Part shown: positions 18,374 through 27,176 of the stretch, one piece after another | Position numbering within the stretch: the first letter of the stretch is position 1 | How the letters are laid out: each line of letters begins with the position of its first letter | From: UBA3941 sp002385665 | GTDB taxonomy: Bacteria > Bacillota > Clostridia > Caldicoprobacterales > UBA3941 | DNA length: 64,000 nucleotides | Direction of reading: 5' to 3' | Assembly (NCBI GenBank): GCA_050949255.1 | Contig: JBMNFJ010000016.1 | Location: forward strand, 1,148,428 to 1,212,427 | Made by a program: the position numbers and the translations under genes | The notes under the pieces: generated by a model | What the model was told of the DNA's origin: nothing | Databases searched by the model: none | Seen by the model: only the letters and a program-made list of their open reading frames with translations

Positions 18374-19153
18374 CTAACCAGAATAGTCGTTGTGCGGGAC
18401 AACGGGCAGAAGCGCTCCACCATCCATTAACAGGGATGTCCCTGTAATATATCCGGCTTTTTCAGATGCCAGGTAAACAACAGCCTCACCAATTTCTTTG
18501 GGATTGGCAAAGCGTTGTAATGGTATCTTCTTGGACACTTCTTTGATGTATCTGTTATGACGATCTGTAAACCATTCCAGTTCTGTGTACCCGGGTGCTA
18601 TAGCTACCACCCTTATTTGATGCGGTGCCAAATCCAGGGCAAGGTTTTTGGTGAACTTGGTTAGAGCTGCCTTAACAGGACCATATATGGTAGCGTTGGG
18701 CCAGCATCCAATGGTATGATTGGAGGTGATATTTATGATAACCCCCTTTATCTTGTTCTCTACCATGTTTCTGGCCGCCATCTGACTGCAGAAGAAAGCG
18801 CCCTTAAAATCTGTATTGACCACTTCCTCCCACAAATCCTCTTCTACCTCTAAGAATGGAACCATCCTGGTAATTCCCGCATTGTTTACCAATAGATCGA
18901 TATGGTCAAATTCTTTGAAGAAAGCGTCAAACATGGACCTGATCTCATCAACCTTTTGAATATTTGCTTTGACTATAACAGCCTTCCTGCCCATGTCCTC
19001 GATCTGCTTGGCCACTTCTCTGGCACCGTCCAAGCTGCTCCCGTAATGCACCCCAACATTATATCCGGCTTTTGCAAGCTCTATGGCAATCCCCCTGCCA
19101 ATTCCCTTACCGGATCCTGTCACAAGAGCAACTTTTTCTTTGTTGTTTTGCAT
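18374..19153 (-). CDS. Short-chain dehydrogenase/reductase
   Basis: About 259 residues with the Rossmann motif TGSGKGIGRGIA, the NNAG motif (LLVNNAGI), a catalytic Ser in NITSNHT and YGPVKAAL giving the Tyr-x-x-x-Lys pair. It is a classical NAD(P)H SDR, close to glucose 1-dehydrogenase or 3-oxoacyl reductase types. Lying directly before dgoD on the same strand, a sugar (galactose) dehydrogenase role is plausible but not proven. The ATG at 19153 follows AAAGGAA; an upstream TTG at 19159 is an alternative start. Confidence 0.85.
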   Translation of the reverse strand: MQNNKEKVALVTGSGKGIGRGIAIELAKAGYNVGVHYGSSLDGAREVAKQIEDMGRKAVIVKANIQKVDEIRSMFDAFFKEFDHIDLLVNNAGITRMVPFLEVEEDLWEEVVNTDFKGAFFCSQMAARNMVENKIKGVIINITSNHTIGCWPNATIYGPVKAALTKFTKNLALDLAPHQIRVVAIAPGYTELEWFTDRHNRYIKEVSKKIPLQRFANPKEIGEAVVYLASEKAGYITGTSLLMDGGALLPVVPHNDYSG

Positions 19154-19690
19154 TTCCAAATCGTTCCTTTCATTAAGTCAGGTTTTGTCAAACAGACAAT
19201 TGTTGGATAGAATAACCAAAAATATGAAATATACACACTGTAACCAAAATCCTTACATGGTGTTTTTAGGGGGTTCTAAAATCACTTTGCTTCATTGGCT
19301 GGTTTGAAATAGAGTAGCTGTACTCATTTTTCATGAGCATCAATTAGGTTTATGTGGTGTATCTACTACATTTAGATGATAGCACACCGAATAGCAAACT
19401 TCAATACGAATATATGTACTATATGGCATAGCAGCTAATATTCCCCATTGTTCTTAAGAGTAGATCGTTACACTTAATTACCCGTGTTAGAGATAGCTTT
19501 TATTTCTTTATTCCTAAGAGAACCAGGCATTTCGTTGCAGGGTATCTATCTTTACGTTGACGGGTTTCTCCCCATTTTGATATACTTCAAAGGTAATGAT
19601 TTTTCCTAAAATATGATACAAAAAAATACATTCAACTATAAATTATGTAAAATATTGTAGTTATTTATTTATCAATGTGTTTTTTGTTCA
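19154..19690. other. Intergenic region with a possible gene relic
   Basis: No complete gene. On the minus strand a short frame ending in TAG near 19520 reads GKIITFEVYQNGEKPVNVKI and then DTLQRNAWFS, which looks like a degraded protein C-terminus, about 30 codons at most. The region should also contain the promoter of the SDR/dgoD pair, which I could not pin down. The second IS element begins at 19698. Confidence 0.3.
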
Positions 19691-19697
19691 TTTGAAA

Positions 19698-21262
19698 TGA
19701 TTAAGTCCGTATAATGGTGTAAAAAGAGAAATAATTTGAGCCAAGGCTCATGCCTCGGTTAGAATATAGTTACCCAACAATACCAAACCGAGGAGGATGA
19801 ACCATGGCTCAGTATAATATTACAATAACCGAGGAACTTTTGCACGGATTATTTTTATCAAATGGCAGGGATGAAGCATTTTCTAAATTATTGGAAGAAA
19901 TCTTCAACCAGGTACTTTTAGCACAATCTTCAGAACAATTAAGGGCTGAGCCCTATGAGCGGACTGAAGAGCGAACAGCATACCGCAATGGATATAGAAA
20001 TAGAGAGCTAACTACCCGGGTAGGCACGATTACACTGCGGGTTCCCAGACATCGAAATGGTCAATTCTCTACAGAGCTATTTGCCCGGTATCAGCGTAGT
20101 GAACAAGCATTGGTTCTGGCAATGATGGAGATGGTCATAAATGGTGTTTCCACCCGAAAAGTAGAGCAAATTACCGAAGAGCTGTGTGGGAAGAAGTTTT
20201 CCAAATCAACCGTCTCAGCTCTTTGCAAGAATCTGGATCCTATGGTGGAAGCCTTCAGAACACGACCTCTACATTGCCATTATCCCTTCCTCATGGTGGA
20301 TGCCATCTATGTAAAGGTACGGGAGAATGGCCGTATACAGTCAAGAGGTTTACTGATTGCCATAGCCGTAAATGAAGAAGGCCATCGTGAAATCATCGGA
20401 TTTCAATTAGCCAACAGCGAATCAGAAAGCAGTTGGGGAGAGCTCTTCTCTTCCCTTAAGGATCGAGGACTAAAGAACGTTGATCTGGTTACCTCCGATG
20501 ACCACAAAGGACTGGTCAATGCTATTAGAAGGCACTTTCAGGGAACCAGCTGGCAGCGTTGTCAAACTCACTTTTCCAGGAACATGCTGGATCATACGCC
20601 GAAAGCATTGCAGCCTGAAGTTAAGGAAGAACTGCGCCGGCTTTACGAATCCGTTGATCTGGAGAGTGCTCGCAAGGTTCGGGATCAGATCATCAAAACC
20701 TATGAATCCAAAGCACCAAAGGCTACAGCTTTACTGGACGAGGCCTTTGATGACATAACCGCTGTTCTTGCACTGCCCCTGAAGTATCGGAAACGGCTAC
20801 GCACTACCAATGGTGTAGAGAGGCTTAACCAGGAAATCCGTCGTCGGGAACGGGTGATTAGAATCTTCCCAAATTCGGCATCTGTCATCCGGCTCATGGG
20901 TGCTCTATTGATGGAGCATGATGAAAAATGGCAAACAGGGCGTAAATACTTTGATATGGCTCTATATTATCAAATACAGGACAAAGAATTAAAGGATAGC
21001 CCTGCTGCCTAAAACTCGCATTTATTCCACGGTCCTATTGACACGGGGGCCCCTGCCCCCTCTGGACACCCATTTATGGCGGAAATAAGCCTATGGGGGG
21101 CGGTTTTTCCCGCCCCGAGATTATACCAGAGGGGACTCCCCCGTATCAACAGGCTTTCGCGGCATAAACGCTTATGTTTTTCAAGGTGCAAAAAATATCG
21201 TTTTAAACAATTTCAAATTATTTAACTACCGAGGCATTTTACACACTATTTTGGACTTGACT
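19698..21262 (+). mobile_element. IS256-family insertion sequence, copy 2
   Basis: About 1565 bp with imperfect inverted ends (TGATTAAGTCCGTATAATGG at 19698; AGTCAAGTCCAAAATAGTGT read inward from 21262). It is flanked by TTTGAAA on both sides (19691-19697 and 21263-21269), a probable target duplication; the family usually makes 8-9 bp, so the exact edge is uncertain by a base or two. It is in the opposite orientation to copy 1. Its 250-bp tail behind the transposase is unlike that of copy 1. It sits immediately upstream of the mannonate dehydratase gene. Confidence 0.9.
19804..21012 (+). CDS. IS256-family transposase
   Basis: 402 residues, intact, with the same DDE residues as copy 1 (MVDAIY, VTSDDHKG and TTNGVERLNQE) and the CQTHF motif. 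The ATG follows GAGGAGGATGAACC. The two transposases differ by scattered substitutions through their length, so they are related but not from one recent copy event. It acts in trans on the ends of either element. Confidence 0.95.
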   Translation: MAQYNITITEELLHGLFLSNGRDEAFSKLLEEIFNQVLLAQSSEQLRAEPYERTEERTAYRNGYRNRELTTRVGTITLRVPRHRNGQFSTELFARYQRSEQALVLAMMEMVINGVSTRKVEQITEELCGKKFSKSTVSALCKNLDPMVEAFRTRPLHCHYPFLMVDAIYVKVRENGRIQSRGLLIAIAVNEEGHREIIGFQLANSESESSWGELFSSLKDRGLKNVDLVTSDDHKGLVNAIRRHFQGTSWQRCQTHFSRNMLDHTPKALQPEVKEELRRLYESVDLESARKVRDQIIKTYESKAPKATALLDEAFDDITAVLALPLKYRKRLRTTNGVERLNQEIRRRERVIRIFPNSASVIRLMGALLMEHDEKWQTGRKYFDMALYYQIQDKELKDSPAA

Positions 21263-21287
21263 TTTGAAAATTAGGATAATATATAAT
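21257..21287 (+). promoter_or_regulatory. Possible hybrid promoter formed by the IS end
   Basis: The last six bases of the IS are TTGACT (21257-21262). At 17 bases lies TATATA (21280-21285), and at 19 bases a perfect TATAAT (21282-21287), both in host sequence. Outward -35 hexamers in IS ends that pair with host -10 boxes are a known mode of gene activation by IS256. The start point would be only about 12 bases before the ATG, at the edge of GGAGGGG, so the 5' UTR would be very short. Confidence 0.45.
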
Positions 21288-21304
21288 GCATATGGAGGGG
21301 TTTT

Positions 21305-22378
21305 ATGAGCATTCCTATGAAGGTCGTACCCGGTTACTTTAATACAAAACCTGGCATACAGGTTGGCACCAAGATGCAAGGACCCATAACCCGCGACGAG
21401 AAGGGGAATATAAAACTGGACAATGATGGGGTCGCCTTTCTCCAGCAGATGGGTATAGAATGGGTAATGATAGGTCATCGTCAGGTGCCCGAACACACTG
21501 TTGAGTGCTACAAGGAACTTAAGGATGTGCTTGCGGAGGCAGGGCTTAAGATTTTCCGCCTGGAGAACTATGAATTGCATAATATGCCTGATATCACTTT
21601 GGGGCTGGAAAATCGGGACAAAATGCTTGACAGGTATCTGCAATACATATCGGATTTGGGCGAGGCCGGAATCCATTACGCTACCTATGCGCATATGGGC
21701 AATGGTATCTGGCGCAGTGATGAAAAGGGTACAGTCCGCGGCGGGGCCCTGGCCGGCGGTTTGGATCTCAATGCTCCAAATCGTTCCATAGCCTTTGGCG
21801 ATTTCGAATGGCCCCTAAGCCATGGCAGGACCTTCGGCGAGGATGAGCTCTGGGAAAACTACGAGTATTTTATTAAACAGGTTGTCCCTGTGGCGGAAAG
21901 TGCCGGTGTATACATCGGAATACACCCCGATGATCCGCCGGGATGCACCATAGCAGGAGTCCCCAGATGTATATTCAGCAGCTTTGATGGGTACAAGCGT
22001 GCATTGGAGATAGCCGACAGCCCCAATATTGGAGTTTGCCTGTGCGTCGGCTGTTGGTTGCAGGGCGGTGAGGAAATGGGCGCTACTCCTGAGGAATTCA
22101 TAAAATATCTGGGGGAAAACAATAAACTCTTTAAGCTTCACCTGCGCAATGTTACCGCTCCGCTGTACAGCCCAGGTGGCTTTAATGAAACCTTCCCCGA
22201 CGCCGGCTACTATAACCTGATCAATGTGATAGAAGCCCTGGACGAGATAGATTTTGACGGGGTTGTAATAAATGACCATCTGATAGATATGGTGGGCGGG
22301 CATTATACCTGCGAGGCATACTTTACCTCCTACCTGAAAGGTGCGGTGGACGCCGTGCAGAATCATCGGAGGAAATAG
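21305..22378 (+). CDS. uxuA: Mannonate dehydratase
   Basis: A 357-residue xylose-isomerase-like TIM-barrel enzyme converting D-mannonate to 2-keto-3-deoxy-D-gluconate. The diagnostic IHPDDPP motif (about residue 200) and LHLRNV-type metal-binding segment are present, along with the Asp/His region DHLIDMVGGHY near the end. Where UxuA usually has a short Ser/Gly-rich stretch this protein reads VCLCVGCWLQGG, so it may be a divergent subfamily. The ATG follows GGAGGGG. The IS at 19698-21262 has displaced whatever promoter it had. A strong terminator follows. Confidence 0.85.
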   Translation: MSIPMKVVPGYFNTKPGIQVGTKMQGPITRDEKGNIKLDNDGVAFLQQMGIEWVMIGHRQVPEHTVECYKELKDVLAEAGLKIFRLENYELHNMPDITLGLENRDKMLDRYLQYISDLGEAGIHYATYAHMGNGIWRSDEKGTVRGGALAGGLDLNAPNRSIAFGDFEWPLSHGRTFGEDELWENYEYFIKQVVPVAESAGVYIGIHPDDPPGCTIAGVPRCIFSSFDGYKRALEIADSPNIGVCLCVGCWLQGGEEMGATPEEFIKYLGENNKLFKLHLRNVTAPLYSPGGFNETFPDAGYYNLINVIEALDEIDFDGVVINDHLIDMVGGHYTCEAYFTSYLKGAVDAVQNHRRK

Positions 22379-22427
22379 TAAGGATTTAAAGGATTAATCT
22401 GAGGAAATCAATAAAGGATTTAAAGAA

Positions 22428-22465
22428 ATGGGTCGCGGTTCATATCACCGCGACCCATTATAATT
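22428..22465 (+). terminator. Terminator after mannonate dehydratase
   Basis: A perfect 12-bp stem ATGGGTCGCGGT/ACCGCGACCCAT (22428-22439, 22447-22458) with a 7-base loop is followed by TATAATT. It also separates this gene from the convergent kinase gene. Confidence 0.8.
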
Positions 22466-22510
22466 GGTTTCATCTGTGATTATTGTATTGTGATTACAGG
22501 ATGGGCTAGT

Positions 22511-23440
22511 CTAATACCTGGTTATGGTCACCATGTTATAAAACTTATCCACCAATTCCCGGCTTACATAACCTGTCCTGGCAAATTGAGTGTTTGCCAT
22601 TCCGCAGGCCATTCCGGTCTTGAGGACATCCTCCGTAGGTTTGCCTTGAGCAAGGCTTACCGCACATCCAGCGATAAAGGAGTCCCCGGAACCGACTGTA
22701 CTTATGGTTTCAATGGGAGGAGCCTTTAGCCTGAAGGCACCTTCACCCGTAACTGCTATACAGCCTTGGGCTCCTAAAGTGACACATACCAATTGGACAC
22801 CATTTTGCTGTATCCTTCTTGCTGCCTCCAATATTTCCTCTTCCAGGTCCATCTTCCTACCTGCTACGGCCTCCAGCTCGGTCGTATTGGGCTTGATCAT
22901 AAAAGGACGATATTCCAGACTCTTTACAAGAGCTTGACCACTGGTATCCAATAGCAGCATTTTACCATACTCCCTGGAAATCTCTATCAGCTCCCCATAA
23001 AAATCTATGGGTACTCCCCTTGGCAGACTCCCTGATATGGTAACTATATCCGCCTCTTTGACGATGTTTCTAAAATTGATCAGAAATTTTTCCTGCTCCT
23101 CCGGGGATATTTCAGGCCCCGGTTCCAGGACTTCTGTAGATGTATCAAAGACCGGGTCATTTATGGCTATGCAGATCCGGGTATCACCTGCTATCTCGGT
23201 AAAGGCGTCTATGATTCCCAGCTCTTTTAGCCGGGTCCGTATAAATTGACCGTTTCCCCCGCCCAGGAATCCAGTAGCCATCACCTTGGCTTCCAGAATA
23301 CTGGCCACTCTGGATACATTAAGACCCTTCCCACCTGCCGTAGCCCACATACCCCTGGGCCGGAACACATCCCCTATGGCAAAGGACTCAACCTCATAGA
23401 CCTTATCGATGGCAGGGTTTAAGGTAACCGTTAAAATCAC
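22511..23440 (-). CDS. 1-phosphofructokinase-type PfkB sugar kinase
   Basis: About 309 residues of the FruK/LacC branch of the PfkB family, which phosphorylates sugar phosphates such as fructose 1-phosphate or tagatose 6-phosphate. The family start ILTVTLNPAIDKVYEV, the GGKGLNVSRV sugar-binding segment, the ISGSLPRGVP region and the GSGDSFIAG catalytic loop with its Asp are all present. I prefer the GTG at 23440, which gives the canonical N-terminus and has GGGGG eight bases upstream; a TTG lies at 23455. It is the last gene of the leftward cluster after the esterase. The true substrate may be a product of the glycyl-radical pathway. Confidence 0.85.
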   Translation of the reverse strand: MILTVTLNPAIDKVYEVESFAIGDVFRPRGMWATAGGKGLNVSRVASILEAKVMATGFLGGGNGQFIRTRLKELGIIDAFTEIAGDTRICIAINDPVFDTSTEVLEPGPEISPEEQEKFLINFRNIVKEADIVTISGSLPRGVPIDFYGELIEISREYGKMLLLDTSGQALVKSLEYRPFMIKPNTTELEAVAGRKMDLEEEILEAARRIQQNGVQLVCVTLGAQGCIAVTGEGAFRLKAPPIETISTVGSGDSFIAGCAVSLAQGKPTEDVLKTGMACGMANTQFARTGYVSRELVDKFYNMVTITRY

Positions 23441-23465
23441 CGTATCTACCCCCAAGGCTTTATAC

Positions 23466-24422
23466 CTATAATCCCATCATAAATTCATAGGTCATATCAT
23501 CAAATCCGGGCAGGCCTTCATGTCCAAAGTCCGGATAAATAACCATTCTTTTTGATGATGTGATCTTATTATAGGCGGCAAACTGAGTAGAAGGAGGACA
23601 TATTGTATCCATCAGGCCAACAGCCATCATGACCTCACCCTGAATTCGCCTTGTCATGTGCTGTACATCGATATATCCCAAGGTAGTAAAGACCTCATCT
23701 TCCCTGGAATGGGTAGGATCAAAGCGCCTGAAATAATCCTTGATTTCCTGATAGGCATCCTTGGCAAGATCCATCTCCCACACCCTCTTGTAATCGCATA
23801 GGAATGGGAAAACCGGTGCTGCCCTCTTTATCCTGGGTTCCAGAGACGCACAAGCCAAGGTCAGTCCCCCGCCCTGGGAACCACCCATGGCCCCCACACG
23901 GTTCTCGTCAACTTCAGGCATATCCATTACAATCCTGGCCAGCTGAGCCGTGTCTAAAAATATACTCCTGAACAACAGCTTTTCAGGATCATCGTCAAGG
24001 CCTCTTATTATATGACCATGTAAAGTGTTTCCCTTTACTCCTCCCACATCTTCGGACAGACCTCCCTGACCTCTGCAATCAAGGGCAGCTACGGAGAAAC
24101 CGCTTGCTACATAGGCCAACTTGTCCGACCAGTCGCCGCTGTTGCCGGAGTAGCCATGAAACATCAAAACAGCCGGATGTGGTTTGCTGCTGTTTTTTGG
24201 ACGTAAATATTTGGCATGTACCCTGGCACCGCCTACTCCCGTAAAGTACAGGTGGAAGCACTCTGCAAAAGGGGTTTGAAATTCTGCAGGCACCAATTCC
24301 ACTTCCGGGTCAAGGGCTTTCATCTCATCCAGAGCCTTGTCCCAATACTCGTCAAAGTCATGAGGGCGTGGATTAATACCCTGGTATACTTTTAGTTCCT
24401 CTAATGGCATATCTATTAGCAT
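23466..24422 (-). CDS. CE7 family acetyl (xylan) esterase
   Basis: A 318-residue alpha/beta hydrolase of the acetyl xylan esterase/cephalosporin C deacetylase family. The three CE7 motifs are present: RGQGG (about residue 116), the nucleophile elbow GGSQGG with its Ser, and the catalytic HE near the C-terminus (DFGHEGLPG). The charge-relay Asp is in GLMDTICPP. There is no signal peptide, so it probably acts in the cytoplasm on imported acetylated oligosaccharides. The ATG follows AGGAGA. It lies between the glycyl-radical enzyme and the kinase. Confidence 0.9.
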   Translation of the reverse strand: MLIDMPLEELKVYQGINPRPHDFDEYWDKALDEMKALDPEVELVPAEFQTPFAECFHLYFTGVGGARVHAKYLRPKNSSKPHPAVLMFHGYSGNSGDWSDKLAYVASGFSVAALDCRGQGGLSEDVGGVKGNTLHGHIIRGLDDDPEKLLFRSIFLDTAQLARIVMDMPEVDENRVGAMGGSQGGGLTLACASLEPRIKRAAPVFPFLCDYKRVWEMDLAKDAYQEIKDYFRRFDPTHSREDEVFTTLGYIDVQHMTRRIQGEVMMAVGLMDTICPPSTQFAAYNKITSSKRMVIYPDFGHEGLPGFDDMTYEFMMGL

Positions 24423-24583
24423 AGCAAATCTCCTGCCTTTCGTTTATATTAAGTAGTATAAAGCATAATTAAGCAAATATTGAAATATCCATTAAAATTG
24501 GTGAAACAGGCCTGGACATCAAGCTGTCCGGCTCCCTGTATATCTAACTTTAATATATATGATGATTTATATACAACATATAC

Positions 24584-26998
24584 TTACAGGTTGTGTTCCA
24601 CCCTTTTAAGATGCAGCATCTGGGACTCCTTGCTTAAGAGGGTGAAATACGCTGACCAACCCCCCATCCTAACCCTTAATCCTCTATAGTTTTCCGGGTG
24701 TTCGATAGCCTGCCTTAATTCTTCGGCACTGGTGATGGTCAGGGTCATCATATTCCCTCCCAAATCCAGGAATGTCTTTATAAGGGCGGATATCCGCCTG
24801 GTTCCCTCCTCGCCTTCCAGACCATTCATATTGACCCTCAGATCTATTGGTGCCCCTGCAGCCATTGGAGAGGTATTGATTTTCAGGTATGAATTTATAG
24901 CTGCCGTAGGCCCGTTGGTATCGCGGCCGGGCGCTGGGGACAGGTTGGCTGCAATCAGCTCCTGGGCATTCCTGCCATCAGCCGAAGCCCCGATCCGTTT
25001 CCCGATGGATATAACCCATGAAAATGTGGCTATGCTGGGCGAAAAAATGATCCGGGGATAGGATTTCGCGTGATACTCAACCCGTTCTATAAAATAATCC
25101 GTCATCTCCCTGGCAATACTGTCGACTTCCTCATTCCCATTTCCCCATTTTGGGGCACCGGTCAGGAACTTATACCTCAATTCCTCTGCCCCTGCCCAAT
25201 CATTCTTAAGTATTTCTACCAATTGGGGCAGGGTAAGCAGCTTCTCCTCAAAGACGAACTTCTTGATGGCCATGGCCGCATCCGCTGCATTGGAGACAGC
25301 CTCGGCCAGTACGTGCCACAGGATATATCGGGCCCCTAAATGGGTTAAGTCTGTCAAGTTTTCTATACAATCCCTGGTAAGGGCGGAGAGCAGAGGGTTA
25401 TTCCCAAATCTGCCATGGCTGCCTTCACTGAAGATAATCCTGGTGACATGTTCTATGGAGTGCTTTAGCATGTAGTCCGTCTGTATGCGCCACAGATCCA
25501 TCAGCTTCTCAAAGCTGGTAATCTGGGATGTATCCCCCGTATCAACACCGTCGATTACGGGGTTGGAGGGTCCGACATAGGCTGAAAAGCTCATAGGGTT
25601 GTCCTTGCTGGGTGGCTTTACCTTGGAGCGGTTTCCTTTATGGATAAAGGATTTTCCCCCGTTTATGGCCAGCTCCAGAAGGTAGAGGAAATTAATGCCC
25701 CGTATCATCTCCTGATTGGACATACCCTGTATCAGGGTTTCCCAACAATTGGAGTTGGCGTAATTGCATGCGTCCTCCCTGGGTATTCCCAGCTTCTCAT
25801 AGGCAGAGATAATTATATCGTCATTGTTTATAAAGGGCATTCCACCGCCGGTTTTCAGAACCTCGGCAACACGATCAAGCAAAGCCTTGGGGCTGTTCTT
25901 GTGCATCCGCACTGTCAATACCGGACTGGTCATAGAGATTTTTTCATGAGCATTCAGGAAGAGATAGGTCAAAATATTGGTGCTGTCGCTTCCATCGGGA
26001 TTTAAACCGCTGATTAAGATATTTTGGCCCCAGTGGTTGATTGCATCCGAGGCATCGATATCTCCCTCTTTGACAAACCCGTTATTATAGGTCATAATGC
26101 TCTGTCTGGGGGCACCCGGGATTGCAGCCTGATCGGTATATGTGTAGTTTTCCGGACGAACCTGAGCCCTGTCATTGACATGAAGGCAGAAGGAATCCAC
26201 CAATTCCTGGGCTTCTTCCAGGCTTATCCTGCCCTTTTCATAATCCATCCGGAAATATGGATAGAGCAGATAATCGATCCGACCTATAGGTATATAGGTC
26301 ATGGTATGGGTAAAGGCATAGTTTACAAACCATATGGATTGGATGGCTTCCTTAAAGGATTCTGCCGGGTAAAGGGGCACCTTATTGCAGATACGGGCCA
26401 TTTCCAGCCAGTGGGCCTTCCGGTTTTCGTCGGATTCCTCTTCCGCCTTGGATCTGGCCAGTTCTCCATAGCGTCTTGCCATTGCAACCAAGGCCTCCGC
26501 CTCTATTCTAACCCCTTCAATAAAGTCCTTCTTTTCCTTGCGTTCATCCGGATCCTGGATACCGGAAAGAGTTTTCTCCTTCTCCTCCAGCCTGGATATT
26601 ATACCGGAAATCCCTTGACTAAGCAGAGTCTCATAATCAGGGCACTTGTGGGACATATGGACGTTGCATTCACCCAGTTCGCTGGGCTTTAGAAACATTG
26701 GAAGATTGCAGCGAACTATTTGGCCATTTAGGAGGCTCCTGCCTGCGATCAGATCGTAGTCTTCGATGGCGATGGGCATCTCGTGCATAACCCTCGCGAA
26801 AGCCATCGCCCTTCGAATGTTAGTGCTGTATTCCCAGGTATCCTCGTTGATGACCGAAAGGTCCCCGCCCCATGCCAGCTGTTTTTGCTCCATCCTTTCT
26901 CTTATGGTGTCGTAGTGGGCCTTAATCCTTGGTGTCATCTTGCGTAGGGATGGCATTTCCCTCGCCTGTCTTTCCCCATACTCCAGAATGCTTTTCAT
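24584..26998 (-). CDS. Glycyl-radical enzyme, unknown substrate
   Basis: An 804-residue pyruvate-formate-lyase/diol-dehydratase superfamily enzyme. The thiyl cysteine and catalytic Glu are Cys418 and Glu420 (NSNCWET). The radical loop near the C-terminus reads R777-M-G-G-W-S, aligning with the usual R-V-(S/A)-G-Y-S, so Gly780 should carry the radical. Trp781 replaces the usual Tyr or Phe. The segment before the loop, GGNMMTLTIT, also departs from the usual HxQFNV type. These changes, and the CWE instead of CVE motif, set it apart from pyruvate formate-lyase, glycerol/propanediol dehydratase and CutC. The ATG follows AGGGGGAG. Its activase lies just upstream. Neighbours suggest a carbohydrate-derived substrate. 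Confidence 0.9.
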   Translation of the reverse strand: MKSILEYGERQAREMPSLRKMTPRIKAHYDTIRERMEQKQLAWGGDLSVINEDTWEYSTNIRRAMAFARVMHEMPIAIEDYDLIAGRSLLNGQIVRCNLPMFLKPSELGECNVHMSHKCPDYETLLSQGISGIISRLEEKEKTLSGIQDPDERKEKKDFIEGVRIEAEALVAMARRYGELARSKAEEESDENRKAHWLEMARICNKVPLYPAESFKEAIQSIWFVNYAFTHTMTYIPIGRIDYLLYPYFRMDYEKGRISLEEAQELVDSFCLHVNDRAQVRPENYTYTDQAAIPGAPRQSIMTYNNGFVKEGDIDASDAINHWGQNILISGLNPDGSDSTNILTYLFLNAHEKISMTSPVLTVRMHKNSPKALLDRVAEVLKTGGGMPFINNDDIIISAYEKLGIPREDACNYANSNCWETLIQGMSNQEMIRGINFLYLLELAINGGKSFIHKGNRSKVKPPSKDNPMSFSAYVGPSNPVIDGVDTGDTSQITSFEKLMDLWRIQTDYMLKHSIEHVTRIIFSEGSHGRFGNNPLLSALTRDCIENLTDLTHLGARYILWHVLAEAVSNAADAAMAIKKFVFEEKLLTLPQLVEILKNDWAGAEELRYKFLTGAPKWGNGNEEVDSIAREMTDYFIERVEYHAKSYPRIIFSPSIATFSWVISIGKRIGASADGRNAQELIAANLSPAPGRDTNGPTAAINSYLKINTSPMAAGAPIDLRVNMNGLEGEEGTRRISALIKTFLDLGGNMMTLTITSAEELRQAIEHPENYRGLRVRMGGWSAYFTLLSKESQMLHLKRVEHNL

Positions 26999-27077
26999 GC
27001 TTTGTCTCCCCCTAACTTCTAGCTATATTTACTGAATTGTATAACATATAGCTGACTGAATCAGTTTGCGTAACAAC

Positions 27078-27137
27078 AATGGTAATAGGCTATTGATGAG
27101 CGAATGACTTCATTGATTTGGTATAGCCATTACCATT
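27078..27137. repeat. Dispersed hairpin repeat (MITE-like), copy A
   Basis: AATGGTAATAGGCTAT at the left pairs with ATAGCCATTACCATT at the right, with GATGAGCGAATGACTTCATT between. It lies between the glycyl-radical enzyme and activase genes. Related sequences are at 46309-46353, 50392-50456 and 51891-51915, sharing a GTAATGxGCTATTGATA core. Confidence 0.6.
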
Positions 27138-27176
27138 TCATTAGCCATCACCTATATTTATTACTTGCACAAGGAC

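Noticed and set aside
6473..21262. Composite transposon bounded by two inverted IS256-family copies
   Set aside because: Outer flanks do not match, the inner copy has its own target repeats, and the two elements differ in sequence and in their 3' non-coding parts. Independent insertions fit better.
26024..26692. 222-codon open frame on the plus strand
   Set aside because: Antisense to the glycyl-radical enzyme; no ribosome binding site and no recognisable domain.
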